A DNA stretch of 64,000 nucleotides from Salinibacterium sp. (GTDB lineage Bacteria > Actinomycetota > Actinomycetes > Actinomycetales > Microbacteriaceae): the NCBI GenBank assembly GCA_025351795.1, contig JANXVG010000072.1, positions 56,854 to 120,853 of the forward strand. Reading direction: 5' to 3'. The notes under the pieces are model-generated. The model did not search any database and was not told where the DNA came from. It saw nothing but the letters and a program-made list of their open reading frames with translations. Position 1 is the stretch's first letter, and each line of letters opens with the position of its first letter. Made by a program: the position numbers and the translations under genes. Below are positions 16,385 to 24,637 of the stretch, in pieces.

Positions 16385-17617
16385 ATGGGCGAATGGGCTG
16401 GCAAGACGATCGAACTCGACGTTACCAACATCGCCCACGGTGGCATCGCTGTGGCGCGTCACGATGGGCGCGTTGTCTTCGTCAGCGACGCGATTCCGGG
16501 GGAACGCGTCATGGCTCGCGTTTCCGAGGACTCGAAGACGTCGTTCTGGCGCGCGGAGACGGTCAGCGTGATCGAGCCGAGCGAGCATAGGCAGCCGCAC
16601 GTATGGTCGGCCGCGTCGATCGACCGTGACCCCGCAGATCGTGCGGGCGGAGCCGAGTTCGGGCACATTACCCTGGCCCACCAGCGCGAACTCAAGCGGC
16701 AGGTGCTCGCCGAGTCTCTGCAGCGCATGGCGAGGGTAGCGCTGGCTGTCGAGGTCGAAGCCCTACCGGGAGACGAGGCAACATCGGGCACCGGATGGCG
16801 TACCCGAGTACGTCTGCACGTCGACGAGGGTGGGCGGCCGGGCCCGTTCGCGGCGCGTTCGCACCGCGTGATCCCCGTGCACGATCTACCCCTGGCGACG
16901 GACGCACTGCAGGATGCCGCCCCCCTCGCCGAGCTATTCCCCGGCGAGGAGCATCTCGATGTTCTTGCGCCCACCGTGGGTGGAGCCCGCCTGATCGTCG
17001 GCAAGCAGAAGCCATCGACAATCACTGAGATTGTGGGCGACCGCGAGTTTCGGCTCGCAGATGGCGGCTTCTGGCAAGTGCATCGCGAGGCCGCACAGAC
17101 CCTGACGGCCGCGGTGCAGGGCGCGATCGACGACGCATTATTCGATCCGCGTGCTGCCAACCTCGACTTGTACGGCGGTGTGGGGCTGCTTGCCGCGGCG
17201 ATTGGTGACCGGTTCGGGAGTACGGTGCGCATCACCAGTGTCGAGAGCGATGAGGCCGCCACCGAGTTCGCCAGCGTGAACCTCAAGGACTGGCTCGGTG
17301 CATCCGCTGTAACGGGTCGAGTAGACCGCTGGATCCAGCAGGCCGCCGCTGCGTCGAGCGTCACCGACAAGGCGCGGTATCGCGCGGCAACGGTCGTGCT
17401 GGATCCTCCGCGCGCTGGAGCAGGTAAACAGGTTGTGAGCGCGCTCGCCGCACTGGCGCCGGCCCAACTCGTCTACGTGGCGTGCGATCCCGTCGCGTTC
17501 GCCCGCGACGTTGCCCTGTTTGCAGACCGCGGCTACCAGCTCACTGCGCTTCGGGCCTTCGATTTGTTTCCGAACACCCACCACGTCGAGGCAGTGGGCA
17601 CGCTCACGCGCGAATAA
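16385..17617 (+). CDS. TrmA/RumA-family RNA (uracil-5-)-methyltransferase
   Basis: 410-aa SAM-dependent RNA methyltransferase. An N-terminal TRAM domain (about 5-60: IELDVTNIAHGGIAVARHDGRVVFV and PGERV) is followed by the methyltransferase domain with GFWQVHREAAQTL, LDLYGGVG (SAM loop, about residue 260), DPPRAG (about residue 338) and the catalytic cysteine in YVACDPVAFARD (about residue 365). The cluster of iron-sulfur cysteines of RumA is absent, as in many Gram-positive homologues. The target (23S rRNA or tRNA) cannot be told from sequence. Confidence 0.9.
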   Translation: MGEWAGKTIELDVTNIAHGGIAVARHDGRVVFVSDAIPGERVMARVSEDSKTSFWRAETVSVIEPSEHRQPHVWSAASIDRDPADRAGGAEFGHITLAHQRELKRQVLAESLQRMARVALAVEVEALPGDEATSGTGWRTRVRLHVDEGGRPGPFAARSHRVIPVHDLPLATDALQDAAPLAELFPGEEHLDVLAPTVGGARLIVGKQKPSTITEIVGDREFRLADGGFWQVHREAAQTLTAAVQGAIDDALFDPRAANLDLYGGVGLLAAAIGDRFGSTVRITSVESDEAATEFASVNLKDWLGASAVTGRVDRWIQQAAAASSVTDKARYRAATVVLDPPRAGAGKQVVSALAALAPAQLVYVACDPVAFARDVALFADRGYQLTALRAFDLFPNTHHVEAVGTLTRE

Positions 17618-17711
17618 TCACTGGGATGTTGCCGACGCGATCGTGCACGTGGTCCATTAGGGTAGGTGTGCAGGTCAGCACTGCGCGGCACCTTGGGGAG
17701 ACAGGAATGAC

Positions 17712-18416
17712 ATGACCCAGGCAACGGCCATCCCGGACACCGGTGCTCAGGGTGCGTCTGCTGTGCGCGTAGCCGTGGTCGATGATCACGAGTCGGTTCG
17801 GCTCGGTCTGAAAGCGGCCTTCCTCGATGAGGGCTACCAGTTCGTGCTTGCTGCAGCGACCGTGCAAGAATTTGTCGACGGACTCAACGGCCGCGAGGTT
17901 GACGTTGTCGTGCTCGACTTGTCGCTCGGCGATGGATCGAGTGTCACCGAGAACGTCAAGCGTGTGCAAGCCACCGGCTCCGCCGTGCTGGTTCACAGCA
18001 TTGCAGATCGCGTGGCGAGCGTGCGCGAAGCACTCGCGGCAGGTGCCGCCGGTGTGATCCCCAAATCGTCGGCCACCAGAACCGTTATTGCTGCGGCGGC
18101 GACGGTCGCCCGCGGTGAGGTACTCAATAACCTCGAATGGGCTACCGCAATTGATGCTGATCGTGACTTCGCGAAGGCCCAGCTTGGCCGCCGCGAGCGC
18201 GAGATCCTGCACCTGTATGCGTCTGGGCTCCCTCTCAAGCTCGCAGCGCAGCAACTGGGTATCGGGTATTCGACGGCGCGCGAATACCTGGACCGCATCC
18301 GCGTGAAGTACATCGAGGTCGGGCGCCCAGCGCCGACCAAGGTCGACCTCTTGCGCCGCGCGGTTGAAGACGGCATTCTTCCAGGCCTCGATCCGGATGG
18401 CGGAGATGGCCGCTAG
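17712..18416 (+). CDS. LuxR-type response regulator
   Basis: 234-aa two-component regulator: receiver domain (about 18-135) with acidic pocket D24/D25, phosphoacceptor D69 in VVLDLSLGDG and conserved K118, then a short-linker LuxR helix-turn-helix (about 160-215, LAAQQLGIGYSTAREYLDRI). A good ribosome site (GGGGAGACAGGA) precedes the ATG, and a TAGGGT -10 lies further up at about 17658. The histidine kinase gene overlaps its 3' end and a third gene follows, so the three form one operon. Confidence 0.92.
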   Translation: MTQATAIPDTGAQGASAVRVAVVDDHESVRLGLKAAFLDEGYQFVLAAATVQEFVDGLNGREVDVVVLDLSLGDGSSVTENVKRVQATGSAVLVHSIADRVASVREALAAGAAGVIPKSSATRTVIAAAATVARGEVLNNLEWATAIDADRDFAKAQLGRREREILHLYASGLPLKLAAQQLGIGYSTAREYLDRIRVKYIEVGRPAPTKVDLLRRAVEDGILPGLDPDGGDGR

Positions 18417-19677
18417 CGCGACCGACGTCAGGCGAGTTCCCCAGGCCAAGCAATCCAGAAACCCGATCAGCCGCAAGCAAGTCGAGCGGGTGATCTCGCG
18501 CTCGGTTGCCGTGTTCGGGATTGTGTTCGGTGCGCAAACGGTTCCGTGGCTCCTCGGCCAGCTCAATGAAGCTCAGCCGCTGTACCTCTGGGTCATGGTG
18601 CCCGCGATTTTTGGGAGCCTCATCGTCGCGCTGGTGGCATCTATCATCAATAAATGGGTTCGGGTGGCCCACGGCATGGTCTCGATCTTCTTCATGGTGG
18701 GGCTCGTGACGTGGCCGTTCGCAATCATCACGACGAGCAATGTTTTTCCGGGCATCTACTGGCTGTACTACCTGCTGACGGTGGCGACCGCGACGGCGGC
18801 CATCGCATTCAGCACCATCGTCGCCACGGTGTACCTGTTCGCGGCCCCGATGATCTACGGCATCATCCGGATCACCCCATACGGTGGTGCGGCAGCGTTA
18901 CAGCTTGCGACCCTCGAGACCGTGTACTCGATAATTTTGGGCGCAGCTGTCGTGATGATTGTCACAATGCTCCGGCAGGCGGCAGCGAACGTTGACAGCG
19001 CCCAGGCGGCAGCTCTCGACCGCTACAGTCACGCGGTGCGCCAACACGCTACTGAGGTCGAACGAGTGCAGGTCGACTCGATTGTGCACGACAGTGTGCT
19101 TACGACCTTGCTTTCGGCAGCGCGCGCGTTCACCCCGCAGACCGAGGCACTGTCTGCGACCATGGCGGGCAACGCGATCGGCCATCTTGAGGCCGCAGCG
19201 CGGGTATCGCCCGATGATGGAACGATCGTGCGATTGAGTTCGCTCTCCCAGCGCATCCAGGACGCGTGCGCGCAGATGAACTCGTCATTCGACATGCGGA
19301 TATCCGGTGTCGGAACGCGGTCCATTGCCGTGCAGGCCGCCGAGGCGATTAATTCGGCGGCGGTGCAGGCCATGATAAACAGCATCCAGCACGGGGGCGA
19401 CGGGGCCACGCGCTGGGTCGAGATCCGCGGCATCCGTCCGGCCGGCATCGAGATCGTGGTGGGCGACACGGGGGTGGGCTTCGATCCGGCGTCAGTGCCG
19501 AGTGAGCGCCTCGGTGTTCGTGTATCGATTATTGAACGTCTCGCTAACGCGGGCGGAATCGCCGGTATCGATTCAGCCCCAGGGCACGGCACGACGATCA
19601 CGATTCGCTGGCCACACGCCCCGAAGACCCTCGCGACGCCAACGTCTGAGTTTTTGACCTTGGAGCCCCCGCGATGA
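18397..19677 (+). CDS. Sensor histidine kinase (NarX/DesK-like HisKA_3 type)
   Basis: About 426-aa membrane kinase partner of the preceding regulator. Five to six hydrophobic segments lie between about residues 33 and 195, then a DHp helix with the phospho-histidine in VHDSVLTTLLSAARA (H231) and a HATPase with NSIQHGG (N box), GDTGVGFD (G1 box) and GHGTTITI. The usual glutamate of the N box appears as glutamine (VQAMINSIQH). The start is uncertain between ATG 18397 and 18406, both overlapping the regulator's end; the longer in-frame start at 18364 is less likely. The stimulus is unknown; almost no extracytoplasmic loop is visible. Confidence 0.88.
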   Translation: MAEMAASATDVRRVPQAKQSRNPISRKQVERVISRSVAVFGIVFGAQTVPWLLGQLNEAQPLYLWVMVPAIFGSLIVALVASIINKWVRVAHGMVSIFFMVGLVTWPFAIITTSNVFPGIYWLYYLLTVATATAAIAFSTIVATVYLFAAPMIYGIIRITPYGGAAALQLATLETVYSIILGAAVVMIVTMLRQAAANVDSAQAAALDRYSHAVRQHATEVERVQVDSIVHDSVLTTLLSAARAFTPQTEALSATMAGNAIGHLEAAARVSPDDGTIVRLSSLSQRIQDACAQMNSSFDMRISGVGTRSIAVQAAEAINSAAVQAMINSIQHGGDGATRWVEIRGIRPAGIEIVVGDTGVGFDPASVPSERLGVRVSIIERLANAGGIAGIDSAPGHGTTITIRWPHAPKTLATPTSEFLTLEPPR

Positions 19678-20717
19678 TCAATATTGGCGTTCCGCGGTAT
19701 CTCATCGTCGGTATGGCTGCGCTGTTCTCGGCATACCACCTGATCCTCGCCACGTATACGATTGACATTCCGTACCACAAGGAACCGATTTTCGTCGCCA
19801 TGGGCTTGTATGTGATGGCGACGGCGGTGAGTCTAGTTCCGTGGGGTCCGACGCGCATGCCTATCTGGATGGCCGCATTCAATTTCGCGATCGTGATCGC
19901 TATCACGCTGTTGGTGTCGAGCGAGCTCGATTTCCAACGCGAAGGGGGGACGGGATACGCGAGCTGGTACGTCGCCGCGAGCGGAACGCTCCTGACGATC
20001 ACCTCAACGCGACGAAGGAATACGTTCGCGTGGCTGGGCGTGGCGTTTTTGGTTGTACACACGATCATCATCGTGGGGCCGGTAGGCCCAGGCGGGTTGG
20101 TGAGTCTGGGAATCGTTGGCAGCGCGTCGTGGGTAGCCGTTTCGCACATCCTGAGCTCGGCAATCGCTAAAGCCACGAAAGACGCCCAGCGGTTTGCCAT
20201 CGCCGAACGAGAGGCAACAGACTGGCAGGCGGCACAGGAGGCGCACGTCTTTGAGCGGCAATTCCGTCTTGAACAGACCAGCGCCATGGCCCTCGCGATG
20301 TTGCGCGAGATCAGGGACAGCGGCGGTGACCTCACTGACGAGCAGCGTCAGGAATGCTTGCATCTCGAGGGTGCAATTCGGGACGAGATACGCGGACGCA
20401 AACTGCTGAACGATGCGGTGCGCGACGAAGTGATGGTGGCGCGTCGGCGCGGTGCGACTGTGACGCTGCTGGACGAGGGTGGAATCGACGATCTCTCTGA
20501 CGAGGATCTCGAGCGCGTGCTCGACCGACTGGCTCTGGCCATCCGCAGCACTAACGCCGACAAGGTAATCGCCCGCACGGTTCCTGAGGGCTCGGATGTC
20601 GCGGTTACCGTCGTCGGCCTGCGGAGCATCGACGACGGTAGTGCGAGCGCCCTGGGGCGCGACCCCTCGGAAGACGACGAAGTCGACCTGTGGCTCGAGA
20701 TCCCGCGAATGGCATAA
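19674..20717 (+). CDS. Membrane protein resembling a degenerate histidine kinase, third gene of the TCS operon
   Basis: 347-aa protein, ATG overlapping the kinase stop by 4 bp. About five transmembrane segments (residues about 8-165) are followed by a long helical stretch (about 165-255: FERQFRLEQTSAMALAMLREI, then EGAIRDEIRGRKLLNDAVRDE) and a C-terminal alpha/beta part ending in VDLWLEIP. The layout imitates kinase DHp plus ATPase domains. I see no phospho-accepting HD/HE motif in a DHp-like position, no N box Asn and no GxGF nucleotide loop. It is probably a pseudokinase that modulates the true kinase. No characterised family is recognised with confidence. Confidence 0.7.
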   Translation: MINIGVPRYLIVGMAALFSAYHLILATYTIDIPYHKEPIFVAMGLYVMATAVSLVPWGPTRMPIWMAAFNFAIVIAITLLVSSELDFQREGGTGYASWYVAASGTLLTITSTRRRNTFAWLGVAFLVVHTIIIVGPVGPGGLVSLGIVGSASWVAVSHILSSAIAKATKDAQRFAIAEREATDWQAAQEAHVFERQFRLEQTSAMALAMLREIRDSGGDLTDEQRQECLHLEGAIRDEIRGRKLLNDAVRDEVMVARRRGATVTLLDEGGIDDLSDEDLERVLDRLALAIRSTNADKVIARTVPEGSDVAVTVVGLRSIDDGSASALGRDPSEDDEVDLWLEIPRMA

Positions 20718-20794
20718 GTCGTCATTCAGGTTCGCGAGCCCGTCATCCGCGTGGATGAGCGTGCGGCTCACGGGTGGTTGCGCCCACTTTGCGA

Positions 20795-20875
20795 GCGCTT
20801 TTCCGGAGGAACCGCCGCTCGGTAACAGTGGTTACCCACGTCGGCCACTGTGTGAGTCATAGCTCCGGAAAAGCG
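20795..20875. repeat. Spaced inverted repeat with internal hairpin
   Basis: CGCTTTTCCGGAG (20796-20808) and its exact reverse complement (20863-20875) flank 54 bp that contains its own hairpin, GGTAAC-AGTG-GTTACC at 20821-20836. It lies 78 bp after the pseudokinase stop. Confidence 0.75.
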
Positions 20876-20937
20876 TGCAAGATACCGAGCAGCGAGATGA
20901 GGGGGAGTCGGGCACGTGGGCGCATCATCCGTTCACA

Positions 20938-20982
20938 GCGAAAGGGCCGGAGGTGCTTACCAGCACGACTCCGACCCTTCGC
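20938..20982. terminator. Long imperfect hairpin, possible terminator or structured RNA
   Basis: Pairs: GCGAA/TTCGC, GGG/CCC, CGGAG/CTCCG and GTGCT/AGCAC around a TACC loop, with one bulge on each side and one mismatch; 18 bp in 45 nt. No T tract follows on the plus strand. Whether it terminates, or is a structured RNA or DNA site, is open. Confidence 0.55.
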
Positions 20983-20988
20983 AAAACC

Positions 20989-21025
20989 CGGGTCAGGGCG
21001 ACAACCCGAATATCGCCCTGACCCG
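20989..21025. terminator. Perfect 13-bp hairpin
   Basis: CGGGTCAGGGCGA (20989-21001) pairs exactly with TCGCCCTGACCCG (21013-21025) across an 11-nt loop, 6 bp after the previous hairpin. Likely an intrinsic-type terminator without a T tract. Confidence 0.6.
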
Positions 21026-21063
21026 CCCCCACATCACTGACCCGCTTACCCTAGTCGGCCAGC

Positions 21064-21104
21064 TAATGGTGGTGTAACTCAAAGAGATACACCTAGCACC
21101 ATTA
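21064..21104. repeat. AT-rich hairpin
   Basis: TAATGGTG (21064-21071) pairs with CACCATTA (21097-21104); inside, TGTA pairs with TACA. AT content is well above the neighbours. Confidence 0.5.
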
Positions 21105-21380
21105 ATTGTGCAGTGCAATGACGCTAGCGCAAAGTCGTCACTTTGGGGGACAATCGGGGGACAATTCTGTGGCAACGCGCAAAAGTTCGGGTAAAAGACC
21201 CCCTAAATGCTGAGATCATTCACTGTGCGAATGCCCATATCGGGGTACATTCCGCACCTGACAGACCATATGCTCCGCCGCCACCGGAGAAAGGGTCTGA
21301 TTCCGCACGATCTCCTGTGGAATCAATTGAATTGCAAGGATGAACCCCAAGATTCCGACGTCGCGTCGTAATTCAGGCGC

Positions 21381-21611
21381 TTAACCCGAGAATCCGCGCC
21401 ACGCACCCGCCTGCGGGTACAGTGGCTGCCGGATGGGCCGCTTGCGACGGTCCCACGCCGAAACCGCACGGGATTCCCGGAGCGCATCGTCGTCGGCAAG
21501 TTCTTCGAGCGCGTGTGTGACCACGGCCATGACCGCCGCGAGCTCTTCGGGTGCTGGATTGCCCGAGAGCACACGCAGGTCGAGCGGGGGACTATTGACG
21601 TGGTCGGTCAC
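21381..21611 (-). CDS. accE: Acyl-CoA carboxylase epsilon subunit
   Basis: 76-aa small basic subunit that binds and stimulates the actinobacterial carboxylase beta subunit. The family signature [20 protein letters not shown] lies at residues 12-31, followed by a Trp-containing [12 protein letters not shown] and an aromatic tail (GAWRGF). The start overlaps the beta-subunit stop by 4 bp (ATGA), so it is translated with it. It belongs with AccA3 at 13.9 kb and AccD here. Confidence 0.9.
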   Translation of the reverse strand: MTDHVNSPPLDLRVLSGNPAPEELAAVMAVVTHALEELADDDALRESRAVSAWDRRKRPIRQPLYPQAGAWRGFSG

Positions 21612-23206
21612 AACGGAATGTTCCCGTGCTTCTTGGGTGGAAGAGTCGCGCGCTTCGTCTTGAGCGCGCGGAGCGCCTTGATCACCGCAACTCGGGTCGC
21701 GGCCGGCTCGATCACACCATCGAGCTCGCCGCGTTCGGCCGCGAGGAACGGGGATGCCACGTTGTAGGTGTACTCATTGGCGAGCTTCGTGCGTACCGCA
21801 ACGACGTCCTCGCCGGCGTCTTCCGCGGCCTTGATCTCGCCGCGGTAGAGGATGTTGACGGCGCCCTGTCCGCCCATGACGGCGATTTCGGCGGTCGGCC
21901 AAGCGTAGTTGAGGTCTGCACCCATCTGTTTGGATCCCATGACGATGTATGCACCCCCGTAGGCCTTGCGAGTGATCACCGTGACGAGCGGAACCGTTGC
22001 CTCGGCGTAGGCGTACAGCAGCTTCGCGCCGCGGCGAATCACTCCGGTCCATTCCTGATCGGTGCCCGGAAGATAGCCGGGCACATCCACGAGCGTGAGG
22101 ATCGGGATGCTGAACGCGTCGCAAAACCGCAGGAACCGCGCAGCCTTCTCGCCCGCCTCAATATTGAGCGTGCCCGCCATGGCCGACGGTTGGTTCGCGA
22201 TTACGCCAACGGATCGTCCCTCGACTCGACCGAAGCCCACGACGATGTTGGGCGCGAAGAGCGGCTGGGTCTCAAGAAAGTCGCCGTTGTCCACGATGTG
22301 CTCGATGATGATCTTCACGTCGTACGGCTGGTTGGGGCTGTCGGGAATAAGGGTATTGAGTTTGCGGTCCTCGTCGGTGATCTCTAGTTCGACTTCGCTC
22401 GCGAAGACCGGCGGGTCTGCGAGGTTGTTATCCGGGAAGAATCCCAGGAGGGTGCGTGCGTAGTCGAGGGCGTCATCCTCATCGCTCGCGAGGTAGTGCG
22501 AGACACCGGAGATCTTGTTATGGGTGAGTGCGCCGCCGAGTTCTTCCATGCCGACGTCTTCGCCCGTGACAGTCTTGATTACGTCGGGGCCCGTGACGAA
22601 CATTTGACTAGTCTTGTCGACCATGATCACGAAGTCGGTGAGGGCGGGCGAGTAGACGGCACCGCCCGCGGCCGGACCCATGATGATGGAGATCTGCGGA
22701 ATGACCCCGGACGCCTGAGTATTCCTGCGGAAGATCTCGCCATATTTGCCGAGCGCGACGACCCCTTCCTGGATGCGCGCGCCGCCCGAGTCGAGGATAC
22801 CGATGATCGGCACTCCGGTCTTGAGCGCGTGGTCCATGACCTTGATGATCTTTTCGCCGGCCACCTCGCCGAGCGAGCCGCCGAAGATCGTGAAGTCCTG
22901 GCTGTAGACAGCAACCTGACGGCCATGGATGGTGCCGAGCCCGGTGACCACCGCGTCGCCGTACGGCCGCTTCTTCTCCATGCCGAAGGCGTGCGTGCGG
23001 TGGCGTACGAACTCATCGAGCTCGACGAACGACCCGTGGTCGAGCAACTGATCGATGCGCTCGCGCGCGGTCTTCTTACCCTTGGAATGTTGCTTCTCGA
23101 TGGCGGCCTCGCCGCTCGCGGTCACCGCCTCGTGATACCTGATCTTGAGATCGGCGATTCGGCCGGCTGTGGTGTACATGTCGGGCGTGGCATTGTCTGT
23201 GGTCAC
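21608..23206 (-). CDS. Acyl-CoA carboxylase beta subunit (carboxyltransferase)
   Basis: 532-aa carboxyltransferase transferring CO2 from biotin on AccA3 to an acyl-CoA. N- and C-terminal crotonase-like domains are present, with oxyanion-type glycine pairs in [11 protein letters not shown] (about 136) and MGPAAGG (about 172) and again in YGGAY (about 425). In Streptomyces and mycobacterial relatives the residue after GGAY sets chain length: Asp for propionyl-CoA, Ile for acetyl-CoA-capable enzymes. Here it is Ile (GGAYIVMGS), which argues for acetyl- or mixed specificity. GTG start; operon with accE. Confidence 0.92.
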   Translation of the reverse strand: MTTDNATPDMYTTAGRIADLKIRYHEAVTASGEAAIEKQHSKGKKTARERIDQLLDHGSFVELDEFVRHRTHAFGMEKKRPYGDAVVTGLGTIHGRQVAVYSQDFTIFGGSLGEVAGEKIIKVMDHALKTGVPIIGILDSGGARIQEGVVALGKYGEIFRRNTQASGVIPQISIIMGPAAGGAVYSPALTDFVIMVDKTSQMFVTGPDVIKTVTGEDVGMEELGGALTHNKISGVSHYLASDEDDALDYARTLLGFFPDNNLADPPVFASEVELEITDEDRKLNTLIPDSPNQPYDVKIIIEHIVDNGDFLETQPLFAPNIVVGFGRVEGRSVGVIANQPSAMAGTLNIEAGEKAARFLRFCDAFSIPILTLVDVPGYLPGTDQEWTGVIRRGAKLLYAYAEATVPLVTVITRKAYGGAYIVMGSKQMGADLNYAWPTAEIAVMGGQGAVNILYRGEIKAAEDAGEDVVAVRTKLANEYTYNVASPFLAAERGELDGVIEPAATRVAVIKALRALKTKRATLPPKKHGNIPL

Positions 23207-23269
23207 CTTGTCACCTTACCCACCAGTCGACACCGCTTTCTGTTGCCATTGTCTACAGATTCGCCGGGC

Positions 23270-23281
23270 TACCCTGTGAGG
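23270..23281 (+). promoter_or_regulatory. -10 element of birA, probably leaderless
   Basis: TACCCT (23270-23275) is 6 nt upstream of the birA ATG at 23282, in the 75-bp gap shared with the divergent carboxylase operon. Confidence 0.45.
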
Positions 23282-24067
23282 ATGCAGCTTGCGGCCAGTT
23301 CAGCGATCGCGTCCCGGCTCGAGTATCTCGATGAGGTCGGGTCGACCAACGACGTTCTGCGGGCCAGGGCACAGCACGATCCGGAGTTCTCGGTGGTCGT
23401 AACGGCGAGCCAGACAGCCGGGCGCGGGCGGCTTGGGCGGGTGTGGGTTGCACCTGCCGGGCGAACGCTCGCGGCATCCGTGCTTCTCAAGCCAGTGATC
23501 GTGGGGGCGGCCATGCCGGTCGATAGCTTCGGCTGGCTGCCATTGCTGGCCGGCCTCGCAATGACGCGCGCGGTCGATTCACTCGTGACCGGCCACGATG
23601 TGTCGCTGAAATGGCCGAACGACGTGCACATCGACGGGCTCAAAGTGTCGGGCATCCTTACCGAGTTCGTTCCGCCGGCGAGTGTCGTGGTGGGCGCTGG
23701 GCTCAATCTCGAGCTGACGGCCGACGAACTTCCCACCCCTCAGGCCACCTCGCTCGTGCTCGCGGGGGCGACGCTGCGCGGCGCGGCTCTATTCGACGCG
23801 GCGCTTGCCGGCTACCTGGGCGCGCTGCGCGAGTTGTACGACGCGTTTCTGTCGAGCGGTGCGGATGCCACGGCCAGCGGCCTGCGCGTTGCGGTGTCTG
23901 AGCGCTGCAGCACGATCGGTCAGGAGGTTCGCGTGGAACTGTCTGGGGCAGCTGATCTCTACGGCACAGCGGACGGCATAGACGCCACCGGCCGATTGCT
24001 CGTGGTCTCGGATCGCGCGCGGCAGGCTGTCGCGGCGGGAGACGTGACGCACCTGAGGTATGAATGA
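23282..24067 (+). CDS. birA: Biotin--[acetyl-CoA-carboxylase] ligase
   Basis: 261-aa monofunctional biotin protein ligase without the N-terminal DNA-binding domain. It forms biotinyl-AMP and biotinylates K549 of AccA3. Motifs: EVGSTNDVL (18-26), the biotin loop TAGRGRLGRVW (about 46-56), KWPNDV (about 111) and KVSGILTE with GAGLN (about 118-144). The real start is ATG 23282; the frame is open far upstream but only as the antisense of the carboxylase gene. It is divergent from the beta-subunit operon, a functionally logical pairing. A PH-domain gene follows 3 bp after the stop. Confidence 0.93.
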   Translation: MQLAASSAIASRLEYLDEVGSTNDVLRARAQHDPEFSVVVTASQTAGRGRLGRVWVAPAGRTLAASVLLKPVIVGAAMPVDSFGWLPLLAGLAMTRAVDSLVTGHDVSLKWPNDVHIDGLKVSGILTEFVPPASVVVGAGLNLELTADELPTPQATSLVLAGATLRGAALFDAALAGYLGALRELYDAFLSSGADATASGLRVAVSERCSTIGQEVRVELSGAADLYGTADGIDATGRLLVVSDRARQAVAAGDVTHLRYE

Positions 24068-24070
24068 ACC

Positions 24071-24607
24071 ATGTCGACCCAGCAGCAGGCGCACGAGGTT
24101 GTGGTCGCGCGGTTTCGCTCGCACGCGCGAGCGTTGTTCCTGCCGAGTCTCGTGTTGATTGCCGTGGCTCTCGGCGTCGGTTATCTATACGGCAGGTTCA
24201 CTCTGGCGTGGGAGAACGCAGCGGTGCTCGCAACCGGGGCGATTCTGGGGTTGCTTCTCTGGCTGTTGCCACTCTTGTCGTGGCTCGGCCGCAACTATAC
24301 GGTCACGACCAGACGCATCATCCTGCGCAGCGGACTGCTCGTGCGCGTGCGGCAGGAGCTCCTGCATTCGCGGGGTTATGACATCACCGTGCGCCAGCAC
24401 GCGATACAGGCGGTCCTCGGCAGTGGGGATGTCTCGATCAACACCGGTCTTGATAAACCGGTGGTGTTGCGCGACGTGCCGAGCGCCGACCTCGTGCAGG
24501 GCGCCCTCCACGAGCTCATGGAGTCGAGTACCAACGCGGTCGCAGCGCGCCGCCAGCGGGAGCAGTCTCTCGCATCAGATGAGACCACGGCCTGGGGCAC
24601 ACGCTAG
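24071..24607 (+). CDS. PH-domain membrane protein (YdbT/bPH2 type)
   Basis: 178-aa protein with two transmembrane helices (about residues 20-42 and 50-72) followed by a bacterial PH-like domain, starting at NYTVTTRRIILRSGLL (about 77) and containing VSINTGLD and PVVLRDVPSAD. The function of the family is unknown. It follows birA by 3 bp and is probably co-transcribed. Confidence 0.8.
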   Translation: MSTQQQAHEVVVARFRSHARALFLPSLVLIAVALGVGYLYGRFTLAWENAAVLATGAILGLLLWLLPLLSWLGRNYTVTTRRIILRSGLLVRVRQELLHSRGYDITVRQHAIQAVLGSGDVSINTGLDKPVVLRDVPSADLVQGALHELMESSTNAVAARRQREQSLASDETTAWGTR

Positions 24608-24625
24608 CGCGTTACGTTCATCGGC

Positions 24626-24637
24626 TAGGGTGCCCTC
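24626..24637 (+). promoter_or_regulatory. -10 element of ugd, probably leaderless
   Basis: TAGGGT (24626-24631) is 6 nt upstream of the GTG at 24638, with no ribosome site between. Confidence 0.5.

Larger units (their letters stand above)
20718..21380. other. 663-bp gene-free stretch with hairpins and short repeats
   Basis: No convincing coding frame. It contains a spaced inverted repeat (20795-20875), a 45-nt hairpin (20938-20982), a second perfect hairpin (20989-21025), an AT-rich hairpin (21064-21104), a tandem GGGGGACAAT (21145-21165) and a 14-codon open frame from GTG 21169 to TGA 21213 (MATRKSSGKRPPKC) that could be a remnant N-terminus. It separates the TCS operon from the convergent carboxylase operon and may include terminators for both. 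An old integration site is possible but unproven. Confidence 0.5.

Noticed and set aside
16459..17370. 303-codon minus-strand open frame
   Set aside because: Antisense to the TrmA-like gene; low-complexity Ser/Arg/Pro content typical of shadow frames in GC-rich DNA.
20938..21025. tRNA or integron attC site
   Set aside because: Two separate hairpins, no cloverleaf, no CCA end and no attC R boxes could be fitted.
20774..21040. 88-codon plus-strand open frame in the long gap
   Set aside because: Arg/Pro-rich, covers the hairpin series, has no ribosome site and no recognisable family.
21143..21343. 66-codon plus-strand open frame
   Set aside because: No ribosome site, no motif, and it runs through the tandem GGGGGACAAT repeat; not supportable as a gene.
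22496..23281. Upstream extension of the birA frame
   Set aside because: It runs antisense through the carboxylase beta subunit. The ligase fold and promoter place the start at 23282.
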